Shown here one piece after another: positions 47,682 through 58,390 of a stretch of DNA of 64,000 nucleotides (the stretch's first letter is position 1; each line of letters opens with the position of its first letter). The notes beneath the pieces are model-generated. The model saw nothing but the letters and a program-made list of their open reading frames with translations, searched no databases and had not been told where the DNA came from. The stretch lies in the NCBI GenBank assembly GCA_028532985.1, contig JANCIK010000004.1, forward strand, positions 2,356,001 through 2,420,000. The letters are read 5' to 3'. The translations under genes and the position numbers were made by a program. Source of the stretch: Stropharia rugosoannulata. Taxonomy: Eukaryota > Basidiomycota > Agaricomycetes > Agaricales > Strophariaceae.

Positions 47682-49156
47682 TCAATTAGATCTCAAGATG
47701 GCACGTCTTGTCGCATCGCGCCCTGCCTTTAGGAGGGTGGACAGTTCGTTCCCACCGGTTCCGCGGACGGGACCTTCGCCTGCAAGGCGAGCAGTGTGGA
47801 GGCGGTCAATCATGGCGCTGACGGGACAGCCAGCACGGGCACCGGGGGTTGTTTTTGACATTGTGACGATATAGAGGCAGGCGATGCGGATGTGGCTGTC
47901 GCGGAGGCGCTTGAGGGCCGTCACAGCCGCGTCGTAGGGGTCCCGAAGACCAGGGGTAGACTGGGCGACCTCGCGGACGGAGCGAGGGAGGGCGGAGATG
48001 TTGTTGAGATAGCGCTGGTGCTTGCCGGGCATGTATCTGCGCATCCTGTCCATGAAACCATGATCTGCGCGCTTGTTCTCGGGGGAAGGGAGGGGATAGC
48101 GACGCTGTCGTAATTTGTGATCGACGTCCAGGAATATGTCGAGCGCGTGGATGACGCTACTCTGACCTGCAGAGGGCCCACTGAGGTCGAGCCTGTCGGA
48201 CATGTCGACGCCTTCGTAGACCCATAAAGGCTGGCCGGGGCCTTTTGCCTCGCTGCCCTCGAACCATGGGCGGATGTCCCAGTAGAAAGTGTGAGGGTCA
48301 CATATGGGGCGGACAGATTGGATAATCTCGCTGATACTATCGATAACAGTCGCGAGGCGGGTGAGGTCGCGGGCAACCTTTGAGATGGAGGTGAGATCTG
48401 TGAGATTGGGGAGGGAGGTAAAGTCATCGATTATGCGAAGGATCTCGACGCCGCGGAGCTCGGCGCGGGCGGAGGACTCGTAGAAGGCGCGCTCGTCGTC
48501 TGTGCCGGAGAAGAGGTTTACGACGCGCATATTATCTGCGGAGAGGGGCAGGTCGGGGTTGACGAGCTCCCAGTTCCAGAGGACGGTGTCGGCAAAGGTG
48601 AGGACGGGGGCGAAGCCGAGGTGACGGGAGACCTGGGTGAGGGGTACTGCGAGGGCCTTGGGGACGAGGATCTCGGAGTCGGCGAAGGGGGGCAGGGAGT
48701 GGACGTAGAAGCTGACGAGCCATGCGAGGAGCATGTGGGCGCGCTGGGCGGTGCGAAGGTCGGCATGGAGGGGCTGGGTGTCGAGGACGGGCCACTGGGC
48801 GGGTGTCAGTCGGGACGGAGCAGGGAAAAAAGAACGGAACGGACCGAGCGGATGTTTGCGCGCCACAGCTCGCCAAAGTCACGCTTGGCACGCGCGTCGT
48901 CCGAGCGGTCCTCGCCGAGGGCGAGACGGCCGTTGGCGTCGCGGAGGGCTCGCTCCCATATTGAGTAGTCGTCTGTGAGATGGGGGAGGGGGCGCGGAGG
49001 GAAGAAGCCGGTGGCGAGGTCGACGTCAAAGGAGGAGGGGAGAAGACGCGGGGTGGGTGCGGGGCGGTAGGGGAGGAAGGTGAAGAGGGAGAGCGAGAGC
49101 TTGACGAAGAGGCGGAAGAAGACGGGGGGCGCCTGGAGCACGTTGACGATATCCAT
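47682..49156 (-). CDS. Indoleamine 2,3-dioxygenase
   Basis: Two exons: complement(join(47682..48794,48845..49156)), 474 aa. Family blocks: FDVDLATGFFPPRPLPHL, LLAWLVSFYVHSLPPF, VSRHLGFAPVLTFADTVLWN, PFWYDIRPW-like FYWDIRPWFEGSE, GPSAGQSSVIHALDIFLDV and YMPGKHQRYLNNI, the last carrying the heme-ligating His. IDO opens the indole ring of tryptophan to N-formylkynurenine, the first step of kynurenine/NAD synthesis. The gene lies in a markedly GC-rich block and has a single intron, unlike most of its neighbours. The N-terminal 35 residues are hydrophobic (RLFVKLSLSLFTFL); whether they are an anchor or a helix is unclear. Confidence 0.9.
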
Positions 49157-49400
49157 GGGGGGCAGTGGGGTACGAGACGGGCGGGCCCAGTTTTATAGGG
49201 CAGATTAGATGAGAGGTATGTCGCCAGATCTGATCTGAGATGCACTAGCGCCTGCATTCTGTGACCATCTAGTAACCAGCATGATCGGATTCAGGAACGC
49301 GTCGTCGTCACATTTATATTTCATTTCCGGTCCACAGCCCTATGTACCACAGGGTCGCTACTATCCATCGCACTAACAAATCTCCACTAGCGCCCGCCCC

Positions 49401-51322
49401 TCATCGCGTGGCATGTCTCCACGCAAGCCAGACCCGGTTCCCGTCCCCATTGTCCGTCACGCTGCACCGCCGCCCCGCCACCTCCAGAACCTTCTCCCGC
49501 ACGCCCATCTTGCCTCCCCGCAGCGCCCCCCACCGCGCAACAAGCTCGTCCAGCCGCATCCCCAGCCCCCCGCCCGACGCGTGCGACCCCTGCACCACCG
49601 CACCGATCTCCTCCTCGGTCGGCAGCGCGTACTTGAGCGGGTTCCCCAGCCCAGCGTCCTCACCCAGCTCCAGCTTCGGCGCGTCCACCAGGAACCGCGA
49701 CTTGGCGCTAAAGAACCTCGACACAATCTCCGGCGTCACTTCCTCCACCTCCGCCGGAGACCACTCCGGACGCTCCTTGCTTTTCTTCATAATAACAGCG
49801 TTCACGCCAGTCACAAAGTCTGGGCTCGCCCCGCGCTGCACGATCTTTCCGTCAATAGCCAATACTAATCCCACGTACTCCCTGTACTCACGCAGAATGC
49901 AGTCGCTATTTTCAGCTCCATGTTTAAAGCTTCCAGCAGCTTTTGATTCCGCCCAGTGCGTATCGCCCGGAGCGCGACCTTGAGGCTCGTCGGGCTGCGC
50001 TGACGCAGCATCTCCAGCGTGCGCTCGGCCCATCCTTTCACCCCTTCATCGGTTGCCTTGGCGAGCAATTCCAGCTCCTTTATAATCTCTTCCACCGTGT
50101 CGTAGCTGAAAGCACGGTCCAGCGCGACACGTTTCGCTCCCGTGAAAGGCGCCAGTGGCTCGCTGGCCTCCCGCTCACACGACAGATTTTCAATCGTGCG
50201 ATCAATCACACTCGCATGCGGCTGGTCCAGCTCCGCGAGCTCATCAAGAAGCTGGGGCACCCGTCTTGATGGGATATAATGCGTCGCCAGCCCGTGTTCG
50301 CTGCACACCGTTTTTTCCCCCGTTAGCCCATTAATACACCATCTCCATTTGACAAAAAATGTAGAATAATGCCACTTACAAAACTGCTCTGCCGGTCAGT
50401 GTGTCTGACGTCAAGGCAAGGTAGGTTCCGATTTCGCCATCCAGACGTGACAGGAAATAGCTGCCGCCCACGTCCGGGCAGTATCCTATTTTTGTTTCGG
50501 GCATGGCAAAGACCGTGTTCTCAGTAGCAATGCGAAATTGGGCGTTCGCAGCGAGGCCCACGCCGCCGCCCACTGCGAATGAAACATAAGCAACGCAATT
50601 ATGTGATCCTCGAAAAGAAGGGCCCACGGACTTGTCATCCCGTCCAGAATCGCGACATACGGCTTTTTCAGTGCGGCCAGGATATAGTCCATTTCGAACC
50701 TGGCGCAGGGACCAAGTAAAAGTAAGCACACTAAGCACTGCCTCCCGGGCACATAAGCAAGCACTACGCACTCTCGCTTGAAATATTCGATTGCACGCGG
50801 CACGGTTTCCGGGTTGGCGGCGTGCTGGACGACACCTGGGGCGACGTTAGCACTGCTCGCACACACGGCTGGGGCTGACTCACTAGCAACATCCCCGCCG
50901 GCACAGAACGCACGGCCGGCGCCGCGGGCGACGATGGTACCGCATAGATCGGACGCAGCCCATTCCTGACAAGAAGGATCGACTCGGACGGGACGGGGGA
51001 GTGACGGGACGGAGGCCTACCTCGATTTTCGGGCGCAGGGCAGCGAGCATAGTCTCGTCGAGGGCATTCAGCTTAGCTGGCCGGTTGAGGGTGTACGTGC
51101 GGAGCGTCCCGTTGGACTCGAACAGCACAGTGTCCTGTGATAGTGCGCATGAGCAGCGAGCAGCAGCAGCAGCAAGACGCACGTCCTTACCTCGGCGGCG
51201 GTGGATGTGGATGTGGAGTGGTGCATGATGTGGTGTGAGACGGCGGCGGTGCGTTGTGCTGCGGCTGCGCGTGCAGAGCGGGGCATGCTGGCGCGGAGGC
51301 GGAAGGCAGAGACGACGAACAT
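49401..51322 (-). CDS. 3-hydroxyisobutyryl-CoA hydrolase, mitochondrial
   Basis: Seven exons: complement(join(49401..49835,49892..50300,50380..50572,50632..50699,50772..50965,51021..51134,51191..51322)), 514 aa. An Arg/Ala/Ser-rich presequence ([20 protein letters not shown]) is followed by the crotonase fold: [28 protein letters not shown] (oxyanion hole), [40 protein letters not shown]. The PETKIGxxPDVG form and the C-terminal extension after the crotonase domain fit HIBYL-CoA hydrolase of valine breakdown (yeast Ehd3) rather than enoyl-CoA hydratase. The end is [10 protein letters not shown]. Exon 3 reads through an apparent donor at 50883 because the downstream frame fits only without splicing. 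Exon 7 could start at either of two in-frame acceptors. Confidence 0.88.
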
Positions 51323-51464
51323 GGCTCGGCTGGACAGGTCGCCGACTCGTGAGGCCTCTGCAAAAGAATGTCGTGCTGCAAACAGGCGCGTTCTGCTGCC
51401 GAGCCTCCCGTAAATACGCCGTAAATACGCTCGGGTTAGGGTTCTCCTGTTCCCTCTGCCCCCC
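51323..51464. promoter_or_regulatory. Divergent promoter region between HIBCH and TBCE
   Basis: Only 142 bp separate the two start codons, so the genes must share a short promoter. It is GC-rich; no motif is assigned. Confidence 0.4.
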
Positions 51465-53576
51465 ATGGCGCTCCCCGCCCCCGGCACGCGCATCAGCCAC
51501 GGCGGCCACACCGCCACTGTCAAGTACGCCGGCCCCGTCGACGGCGCCCAGGGCATCTGGCTCGGCGTCGAGTGGGACGCCCCCGACCGCGGCAAGCACG
51601 ACGGCTCCAAGGACGGCAAGCGCTACTTCTCCTGCCGGTGCCCGCCTCCCTGTCGCCCGCCGATGAATAATAATAATAATATAATTTAGATACCCAACCT
51701 CGGGCTCGTTCATCCGCGCGACGCCACATATCCAGTACGGCGTCTCGTTCCTGGACGCCCTGGCTGCAAAGTATGTCGAGGCGCTGCACGGCGCGCACTC
51801 CCAGGAGAGCGTCACCCTCGGCTCGTCCCAGGGCGCTATCCGCGTCGAGGCCGTCTCGCTCGACAAGATCCGCCAGAAGTTCGCCCGCCTCGACCGCCTG
51901 CGCGAGGCCAGCCTCGAGAACGCCGCCGTCGTCCGCGCAGACACTCCCCCAGGCCGCATTCGCAGCACCTGCCCCAGTAAGTACTTGGTCCTCGCGCGTG
52001 CGCGTGCGCACGTCCACCCCGCTCATCCCATCAAATCAAAAGACATCCGCGGCCTCGATCTCTCCCAGAACCTCTTCGTCGACTGGCACACCGTCGCGCA
52101 GATCGCTCAGGAGCTCCCCGTCCTCCAGCGCCTCGCGCTCAAGTGAGTCAGATGATTATCAGCCGCACTCTGACTCTGACTCTCACCGCTCCTGCCTGCC
52201 CAGCCGGAACCGCCTACAGCCACCGGCCGACGGCGCGCGTCTCGCAGACGCGTTCGCCGCGCTGCTCGAGCTCCAACTGAATAGGACGCTGATGACCTGG
52301 GTCGACATGCAGGCCATCACCGCATACATGCCCAGCCTTGAGGTCATCGAGATGGGGTACAACGAGCTGGTGCAGCTGCGGACGCCAGACGACCCCAACC
52401 CAAGCCCCAACACCATAGTCACCTTCATTAATCTCGATAGCAATACACTCACCGACTGGGACCACATATTCGCATCCCTGGCGGCGTACACCAAGTAAGT
52501 GATATCTCCCGCTCCCCTGGCTGGGCTGGCGCCGGGCCTGTCGCATTCAATTACTCAACTAACGCGCGACGCTCCAAGTCTGCAGCGCGTCGTGTTATCT
52601 AGCAACGGGTTGTCAAGCATTCCATTCCCTGCGGCCGGGAGCAACAGCGCCGCCGGCACGAGCCCCACAATCAAGTACCTCTCCTTGTCCGACAACCGCA
52701 TCGCGGACTGGGCGTCCATCGACGCCCTTTCCTGCTGGTTCCCTAATCTAGAAATCCTCGCCATCGCAGGCAACCCGCTAGTCACAGCGACAGGTCAGCC
52801 ACACACTTACCTTTCTCCTTCCGCCATGTTTCTATTCTTACGCTCGATACTAGGCACCTCAGGGGAAAATCAGACACGGCCTCTGATTATAGCCAGGATC
52901 CCTTCTCTTAGCACTCTTGACGGGGCTACGGTAGGCACTTGTCATCGGGACCCACTGCAACTCTCGTCATTGAATCCATTACCCACACGATCTAGATCTC
53001 CGCCAGGGAACGTGCCGACTGTGAACTATTCTATCTGTCATCTATTATGCAACAAGGGGTTGTATCTGACGAAGCCAGAGCCAAATCTCATTACCACTGG
53101 AACAGCCTCTGCCAAAGTACGTCATTCACTTGGTCTTGTGAATACATTCATACCTCTGCTGCCCTTCTCCTTTAGAGTACGGCAGGCCTGAAGAATTGCA
53201 GCAACAAAAGAACACGAATAAATTGGCCAACCAGCTTTTGGGTTTGTCTTCACTTCTACTTATGCGGTTGTGTTCATTCAACCCAAACGCCACAGAGCTG
53301 CATTTACACAAATACAATGGGACAGACGCAAAGATAGATATATCAATTGAAAACCCACCAGACGCAACAATACGAGTGCTTCCAAACATGACGTTGCGGG
53401 TCTTACGGCTGAAGATATGCAAGGCACTCAAGCTTGACCCTCGCAAGACTAACATTATGTTTTGGCTCAGTATCACACATGGTAATCTCGCCAGGTTGGA
53501 TAATGAGCAAGATACCAGAGACTTGGACTGGCTTGGTATAGAAAACAATTCACACATTATTTATCGTATAACATGA
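51465..53576 (+). CDS. Tubulin-folding cofactor E (TBCE)
   Basis: Eight exons: join(51465..51637,51690..51976,52043..52142,52204..52494,52579..52793,52854..52930,52996..53116,53176..53576), 554 aa. The N-terminal CAP-Gly domain reads HTATVKYAGPVDGAQGIWLG, VEWDAPDRGKHDGSKDGKRY (the GKHDG core). Leucine-rich repeats follow (IRGLDLSQNLFVDWHTVAQI, LQRVVLSSNGLSSIPF, KYLSLSDNRIADWASI), then NTDR-like ERADCELFYLSSIM and a C-terminal ubiquitin-like domain (ATELHLHKYNGTD ... GIENNSHIIYRI). CAP-Gly plus LRR plus UBL is unique to cofactor E, which binds alpha-tubulin in heterodimer assembly. Exons 1-4 are very GC-rich while exons 6-8 are not. Confidence 0.92.
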
Positions 53577-53988
53577 GCGTACACTATTATGAAAATTGCG
53601 ACGTACCACTTTTGCTGTAACCAATGGAATGCTTAACGCACTACACCTTGATAGGATACCAAGAGCCATCCAGAGAGCCGATGTGCGACGTGGTTTATGG
53701 ACAGTCGTTGCTCGACCAAGTTACGTTCCTTAATGCCGTACCGATACCGTATGGGTCCGTCAGTAATCACCTACGTTACGCAGTCCGTACATTCCCTGGG
53801 AAGAGCAGATTTCCAGAAGGCAGATTGTCCCTAAATACCCTTCCAGGAGCGTTGACCAACCATTAGAGAAGTACACGGGTCCGGGTAAACGACGAAAAGC
53901 CACAAATTCGGAGTCCAATAATACGAGGAAAGAAACATGCGCCGCCGTCCGTTGTTCTTCTGCTCTCAATCATTCAAAAGATATCCTT
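53577..53988. other. Intergenic, convergent 3' ends of TBCE and the SR protein
   Basis: This 412-bp interval contains an 80-codon plus-strand open frame (53624-53866) with no family signal and no splice support; I read it as 3' UTR sequence. Confidence 0.35.
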
Positions 53989-55447
53989 TCAACGCGACCA
54001 TCCTTCGCCATTTTGCCTCGGTGGTCTTTCATCGTAACGATCTTCCTTGTCTTCGCGCCTTCTATCGTCCCTGCGGCGGTCTTGATCATCCCTACGGCGA
54101 TCATAATAAGAATCAGGCGCTCTACGATCATCATAACCCCCGCGCCGGTGATCATCGTACCCTGCAGGCCTTCTATCATCATTGTCCCTCTTTGGGGGAG
54201 GAGACCTGGGTGCACGACGATCTTCATAATCTCCACGACGAGCAGGGGATCTAGAACGGTCACGACGATATCTGTCATCCCTACGGTCACTGTAACGGTC
54301 ATCGCGCCTATCATCACGACGGTCATCACGACGATAGTTATCAGGTCCCGAACGCTGTACCTCATAGTTAATATAAGGACTGTTTAACTGTTGCGAACAC
54401 TTACAGAATCATCGAGGGCGACTCGAACAGGGCGTCCGCGGAGATCTTTGCCGTCCAAATCTTTCACGGCACGCTCGGCATCCTCCCGAGAAAGATATTC
54501 GAGGATTCTTCGAAAGGGAGAAATGAACACCACAAAGGATCTTAGAAGAGATGTGATACAGACCCTTGCCCAGGTACATCGCGGTCGATATCAGCGAATG
54601 AAACGCTACCAGCATCCCGTCCGAAGTCTTTGAGATCCTAAAGAGTAGTAACGAAAATTAGGTTCAACCAGAGCTACAACCTTCGTTTCCAGGTATGGCC
54701 AGAGAGAGGAGGACGCCCGATTCCAAAGCCCGTGCAAAGACCACGTCCCAGATTGCGTGGATGGTGCATAGAGAGAGAGAGAGAAAAAAAAAAATGCAGG
54801 ACAAACACTTGGCCCAAAAAGATGCGGAAAAGCTCGTACCTGCCAGCTTGTATCACGGGAAACGCCTGAAACAATGAGGCGAATGCCAGGTGGACGCCTG
54901 GAGCGCGGTGCACTACATACGAAAATAGATTACATTACACTCCAGTTCTAGAAGCAGCTAAGCTTATGTTCATACCTGTATCCTCTGTCTTCTTGGTAAT
55001 CACGACGGGGGCGACTTTCTTTAGCAAATTCGACGACAATGCTAGCGCAAGTCAGTAAGCTGTATAATAGACAGTGTAGTCAGACATGGTACTTACTTCG
55101 CGCCCATGAACGGTTTCCCGTTGAAGGTGTGAACAGCGTCTTCCGCATCCTGAGCAATGGTTTAAGCTAATGAGATTCAACATACTGTCAAAACATACCT
55201 TAGAGTTTTCGAACTCCACGAAACCGAAGCCTGTTGCCATTTCTTAGCAGTCCCTTTCGAATATGAATGATAATGGGAGGACAAACCAGTCATGACACGA
55301 CAATCGACAATGCGTCCATAGCCATCGAATAACTTAGAAACATCGTCAGAACGAGCGTCAGCGGGAAGTCCTAATATTTTTCCTGGTTTAGAAGAAGCTT
55401 TGACAAACGCGGAAGGCCTTACTGCCAAGATAGAGACGTCTGGACAT
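53989..55447 (-). CDS. SR-family splicing factor with two RRMs
   Basis: Nine exons: complement(join(53989..54354,54405..54507,54564..54637,54840..54912,54976..55041,55097..55149,55199..55230,55287..55382,55423..55447)), 295 aa. RRM1 opens at the first residue: MSRRLYLGRKILGLPADARS, then DGYGRIVDCRVMTGFGFVEF (RNP1-like). RRM2 has PPGIRLIVSGVSRDTSWQDL and GILEYLSREDAERAV. The C-terminal 110 residues are Arg-Asp/Arg-Ser repeats (RRDDRRDDRRDDRYSDR). Two RRMs plus this tail match SRSF4/5/6-like proteins and fission yeast Srp2, which bind exonic enhancers. The SWQDLKD motif of the pseudo-RRM is present. One intron (54638-54839, 202 nt) is four times longer than the rest and contains a purine/pyrimidine microsatellite. 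Confidence 0.9.
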
Positions 55448-55658
55448 TGTGGTTAAGGAGTGAGGTGGAGAAATCAACTTGAGCTGAGTTTCAATTTCAA
55501 CCCATTCACTGCTCCAGGTTCTTCTCAGGGCACGGACCATCACGCAATGCCACGGCTATGAGTGACATAAGAGATAAATATACATTCACGCATGCACACA
55601 TCATATCTATGTAGGAGCCATGAATATGTGGAAGAAAAAACATGAAATCAAGTCTCGA

Positions 55659-57655
55659 TCAATGCTGAGACCAGTCAATCGAATTTATATCAATTCCCTC
55701 TTGCACCATCTCCCACAGCGGGCTGAAGAGAATATCAGAATTATGGTTTTTAAAAAAGGACTGCTTATAGACACTGACCTCATTTCACGAAGCTTATGCA
55801 CTGTCCGTATGATATGCTCCACAACAAAGTCGACTTCGGCTTCCGTAGTAAAGCGGCCTATCCCGAATCGAAGAGAGGAGTGAGCCATATCCTCCGCGGC
55901 ACCTACATTGAAGGAAAATGCATTATGATGGAGTTCACTTTCATCAGCCAATACGGATAGCTCACCCAGTGCACGCAAGACGTATGACGGTTCCAAAGAT
56001 GCTGATGTACAGGCACTTCCAGAAGAGAGGGCAATATCCTAAAATACTGCCATTAGGATGAAGATGTTAAGCTGCAAAAGACTTTACATGCCTTCAGTGC
56101 CATTAACAGACTTTCTCCTTCCACATATGAGAAACTGAGGTTCACACATCCCGGATAACCGTTAGGGTCGCCATTCCTTACGACATGCTCAACTTGGGAG
56201 TTGATTTTCTCAATCAAACGATCTGAAAGGTGCTTGATGTGGGCGTGATCCCGCTACAAAGGGAAGAAAATACGTAAGTAAACCATGATTTACAGTTTAT
56301 GTAGTGTTGTCAGAACCCCTGCACAGGTATCACGATTGAGCTGGTAGAAGGAAGCACAGGCCCCATATGTCACCACTCAATTCAGGGTTATTGAAATAGG
56401 TCTCATTTACATCACATATTAGGATTGGTAGAACTGATATACTCACCGTCATTTCTTTTTGCGAGATACGGGCAGCTTCACCTAATCCAACCACCAAGGC
56501 TGTGGGAACGGTGCCACTCCGCAGACCTCGCTCCTGCCCACCTCCGCTGAGGATTGGTTCTAAACGCACCCTCGGTCTACGCCGCACGTAAGCAGCGCCT
56601 ACACCCTTTGGACCATAAAGTTTATGACCTGAGATGCTCATCAAATCAATGTTCATCTCGTTGACGTCGATGGGTATCTTCCCCACAGCCTGCGCTGCAT
56701 CGGTGTGGAAGTAGACGCCCCGATGCTTTCGAATAATAGCACCAATTTCTTTTAGAGGCTGGATGACGCCCGTTTCGTTATTAACGGCCATGATAGAGAC
56801 CAAGGATGTTGTAGGTTTGATGGCTGCTTCAAGCTCGTCCAAAGATACTAATCCATTTTGCTGCACCGGCAGATAGGTGATTTCAAAACCTTCCTCGGAA
56901 AGTTTCCTGCAGGAATCCAGGACACATTTATGTTCCTACATAGCACAGCTTAGCCCGATCTTACAAGGATACAAAGTGGAACTTACGGTCTGCGTGGTTA
57001 TGATATGTTTTTTCTTATCCTTATGAAAACGAGCAATACCCTTGATAGACATGTTATTTGATTCCGTGGCACCTGAGGTAAAAACTAAATCTTTTGCATC
57101 TGCGCCAATTAAATCTGCAAGATGCTATCAGGACAGGATGAGCGAAGGACGTATATGTGAGGCATTCATTAAGTCCGCACCTTCCTTGCATCCTCGACAG
57201 CCTGCTCCGCCTCCCACCCGTATGCATGCGTCCTACTGTGCGGGTTACCGTATTGATCAGTGAGGAAGGGAAGCATCGAATCCAGGACTCGAGGGTCTAC
57301 TGGCGTTGTTGCCTGTAATTCTAGTCGGATTTCGGTTGACTTTCCAAGACGTGCGAACCAACCTGCATATCCAGATAAATTGGTCTAGTCTTGCCCTCTA
57401 ATGAACCTTCGCGACGAGGTGCCTCCAGCTTAAACCCAAGCATATCTAATAACAGATGAGTTACGTCAATTATGAATATTTTGATTTACCTGGTCTGGGG
57501 GTGAAGTGATTCTCGTCTTGGTAGGACGCGGGAACGTCCACTACGCTAGCCCTGTCCGCTCCTGAAGGTTGAACAAAAGCGCGGCGGGAGCTGACGCCAG
57601 AAAGACCCTTAGCTGTTGAGCGCCTGACATAGTTCCTAGAAAGTCGACACAGCAT
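55659..57655 (-). CDS. NFS1: Mitochondrial cysteine desulfurase NFS1
   Basis: Nine exons: complement(join(55659..55722,55779..55902,55966..56038,56092..56253,56447..56935,56987..57124,57181..57312,57363..57445,57490..57655)), 476 aa. A basic presequence ([20 protein letters not shown]) precedes [73 protein letters not shown] (the PLP lysine) and [20 protein letters not shown] (catalytic Cys loop), ending [21 protein letters not shown]1 supplies sulfur for iron-sulfur cluster assembly in the matrix. The exon 6/7 junction uses a GC donor at 56090-56091 (AAG then GCATGT), forced by the frame [13 protein letters not shown]. An upstream Met at 57848-57850 is possible but its extra residues look unlike a presequence. 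The 193-nt intron (56254-56446) is long. Confidence 0.93.
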
Positions 57656-58390
57656 TTTGGAAGTATGAGGCCAAGAACCGGAGTGAATGGCGGTAAGTGA
57701 AAACCGAAAGCCCCGCTGCGACGATTCACTTCCCGGATGACGAAGTGTTGCCGAGAAAGCGTATTGTTCACGTGCTGCACATCTATTTGTCAGCGTGATA
57801 GGATACAACGGATGCTTTTCTGCCTTGAAACGGCGTATGGTCCCACTCAAGAGTCCATATCATTGGCGTTATTGAACGGTTGATGTCAACAAGGTTTCTG
57901 ACTCTGTCGTCCAGTTATCTACATCTGTCTCCTGAGAAATAGATTTGAAACTAGTACCAGTAAATATTTGACCTTGCTAATTCAGTCACCTAAAAATTTG
58001 TAGCTTCTGTGCAACTTCTGCGTTTCTCGCATAGAACTTACCTTGTACTAATGAGTCCTGATTCACTTTGAAAGGTAATATTATAATACCACTGCCCCAC
58101 TGAGGGACACTCGAGTCTTTTATGGGTAGAGCATAACGGAGATGAAAATCGCTACCGTTTTGTAGTCAGCTATTCCACAAGTTTTGTTCCGTATGAGTCA
58201 TATTGCTAGCCATGTTAAAGCATAAATTGGGTATGATGTGTTCCGCTGCCCAATGCCCCTCAAGGTTACTTTTAATTAGGTTCGATGCATGCAAAAATAA
58301 ACTTCAATATTTCAAGACAGGTTACATATGATATAGTACCACAATAAAGCGAACAACTAATTATTTTGAGACGGCGTATACTTATTGGTA
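57656..58390. other. Intergenic, no gene recognised
   Basis: This 735-bp interval separates the start of NFS1 from the stop of the GH6 gene. It is AT-rich, has no coding signal, and holds the NFS1 promoter next to the GH6 3' UTR. Confidence 0.35.

Noticed and set aside
48532..49257. Minus-strand 241-codon Pro/Ser-rich frame overlapping IDO
   Set aside because: It is a different frame of a GC-rich gene, where stop codons are rare; the IDO frame has clear conserved motifs.
50866..50883. GTGAGT donor and nearby CAG acceptor in HIBCH exon 3
   Set aside because: Splicing there breaks the frame or needs a 15-nt intron; reading straight through joins two conserved blocks without a stop.
51068..51968. 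Minus-strand frames of 361 and 183 codons spanning the HIBCH start and TBCE
   Set aside because: Long open frames here result from high GC; the real coding frames follow conserved HIBCH and TBCE domains with matching splice sites.
53624..53866. 80-codon plus-strand frame after TBCE
   Set aside because: No homology signal, no splice partner, and it sits where a 3' UTR is expected.
54013..54387. Plus-strand 124-codon frame rich in Ile, Thr and Val opposite the SR protein tail
   Set aside because: It is a shadow of the Arg-Asp repeat codons on the other strand; hydrophobic-looking composition arises from the repeat.
56254..56446. Possible second intronic snoRNA in NFS1 (GTGATGT and CTGA boxes in a 193-nt intron)
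   Set aside because: The bases before the candidate D boxes show no complement to rRNA that I recognise and no closing stem; boxes alone are too weak.
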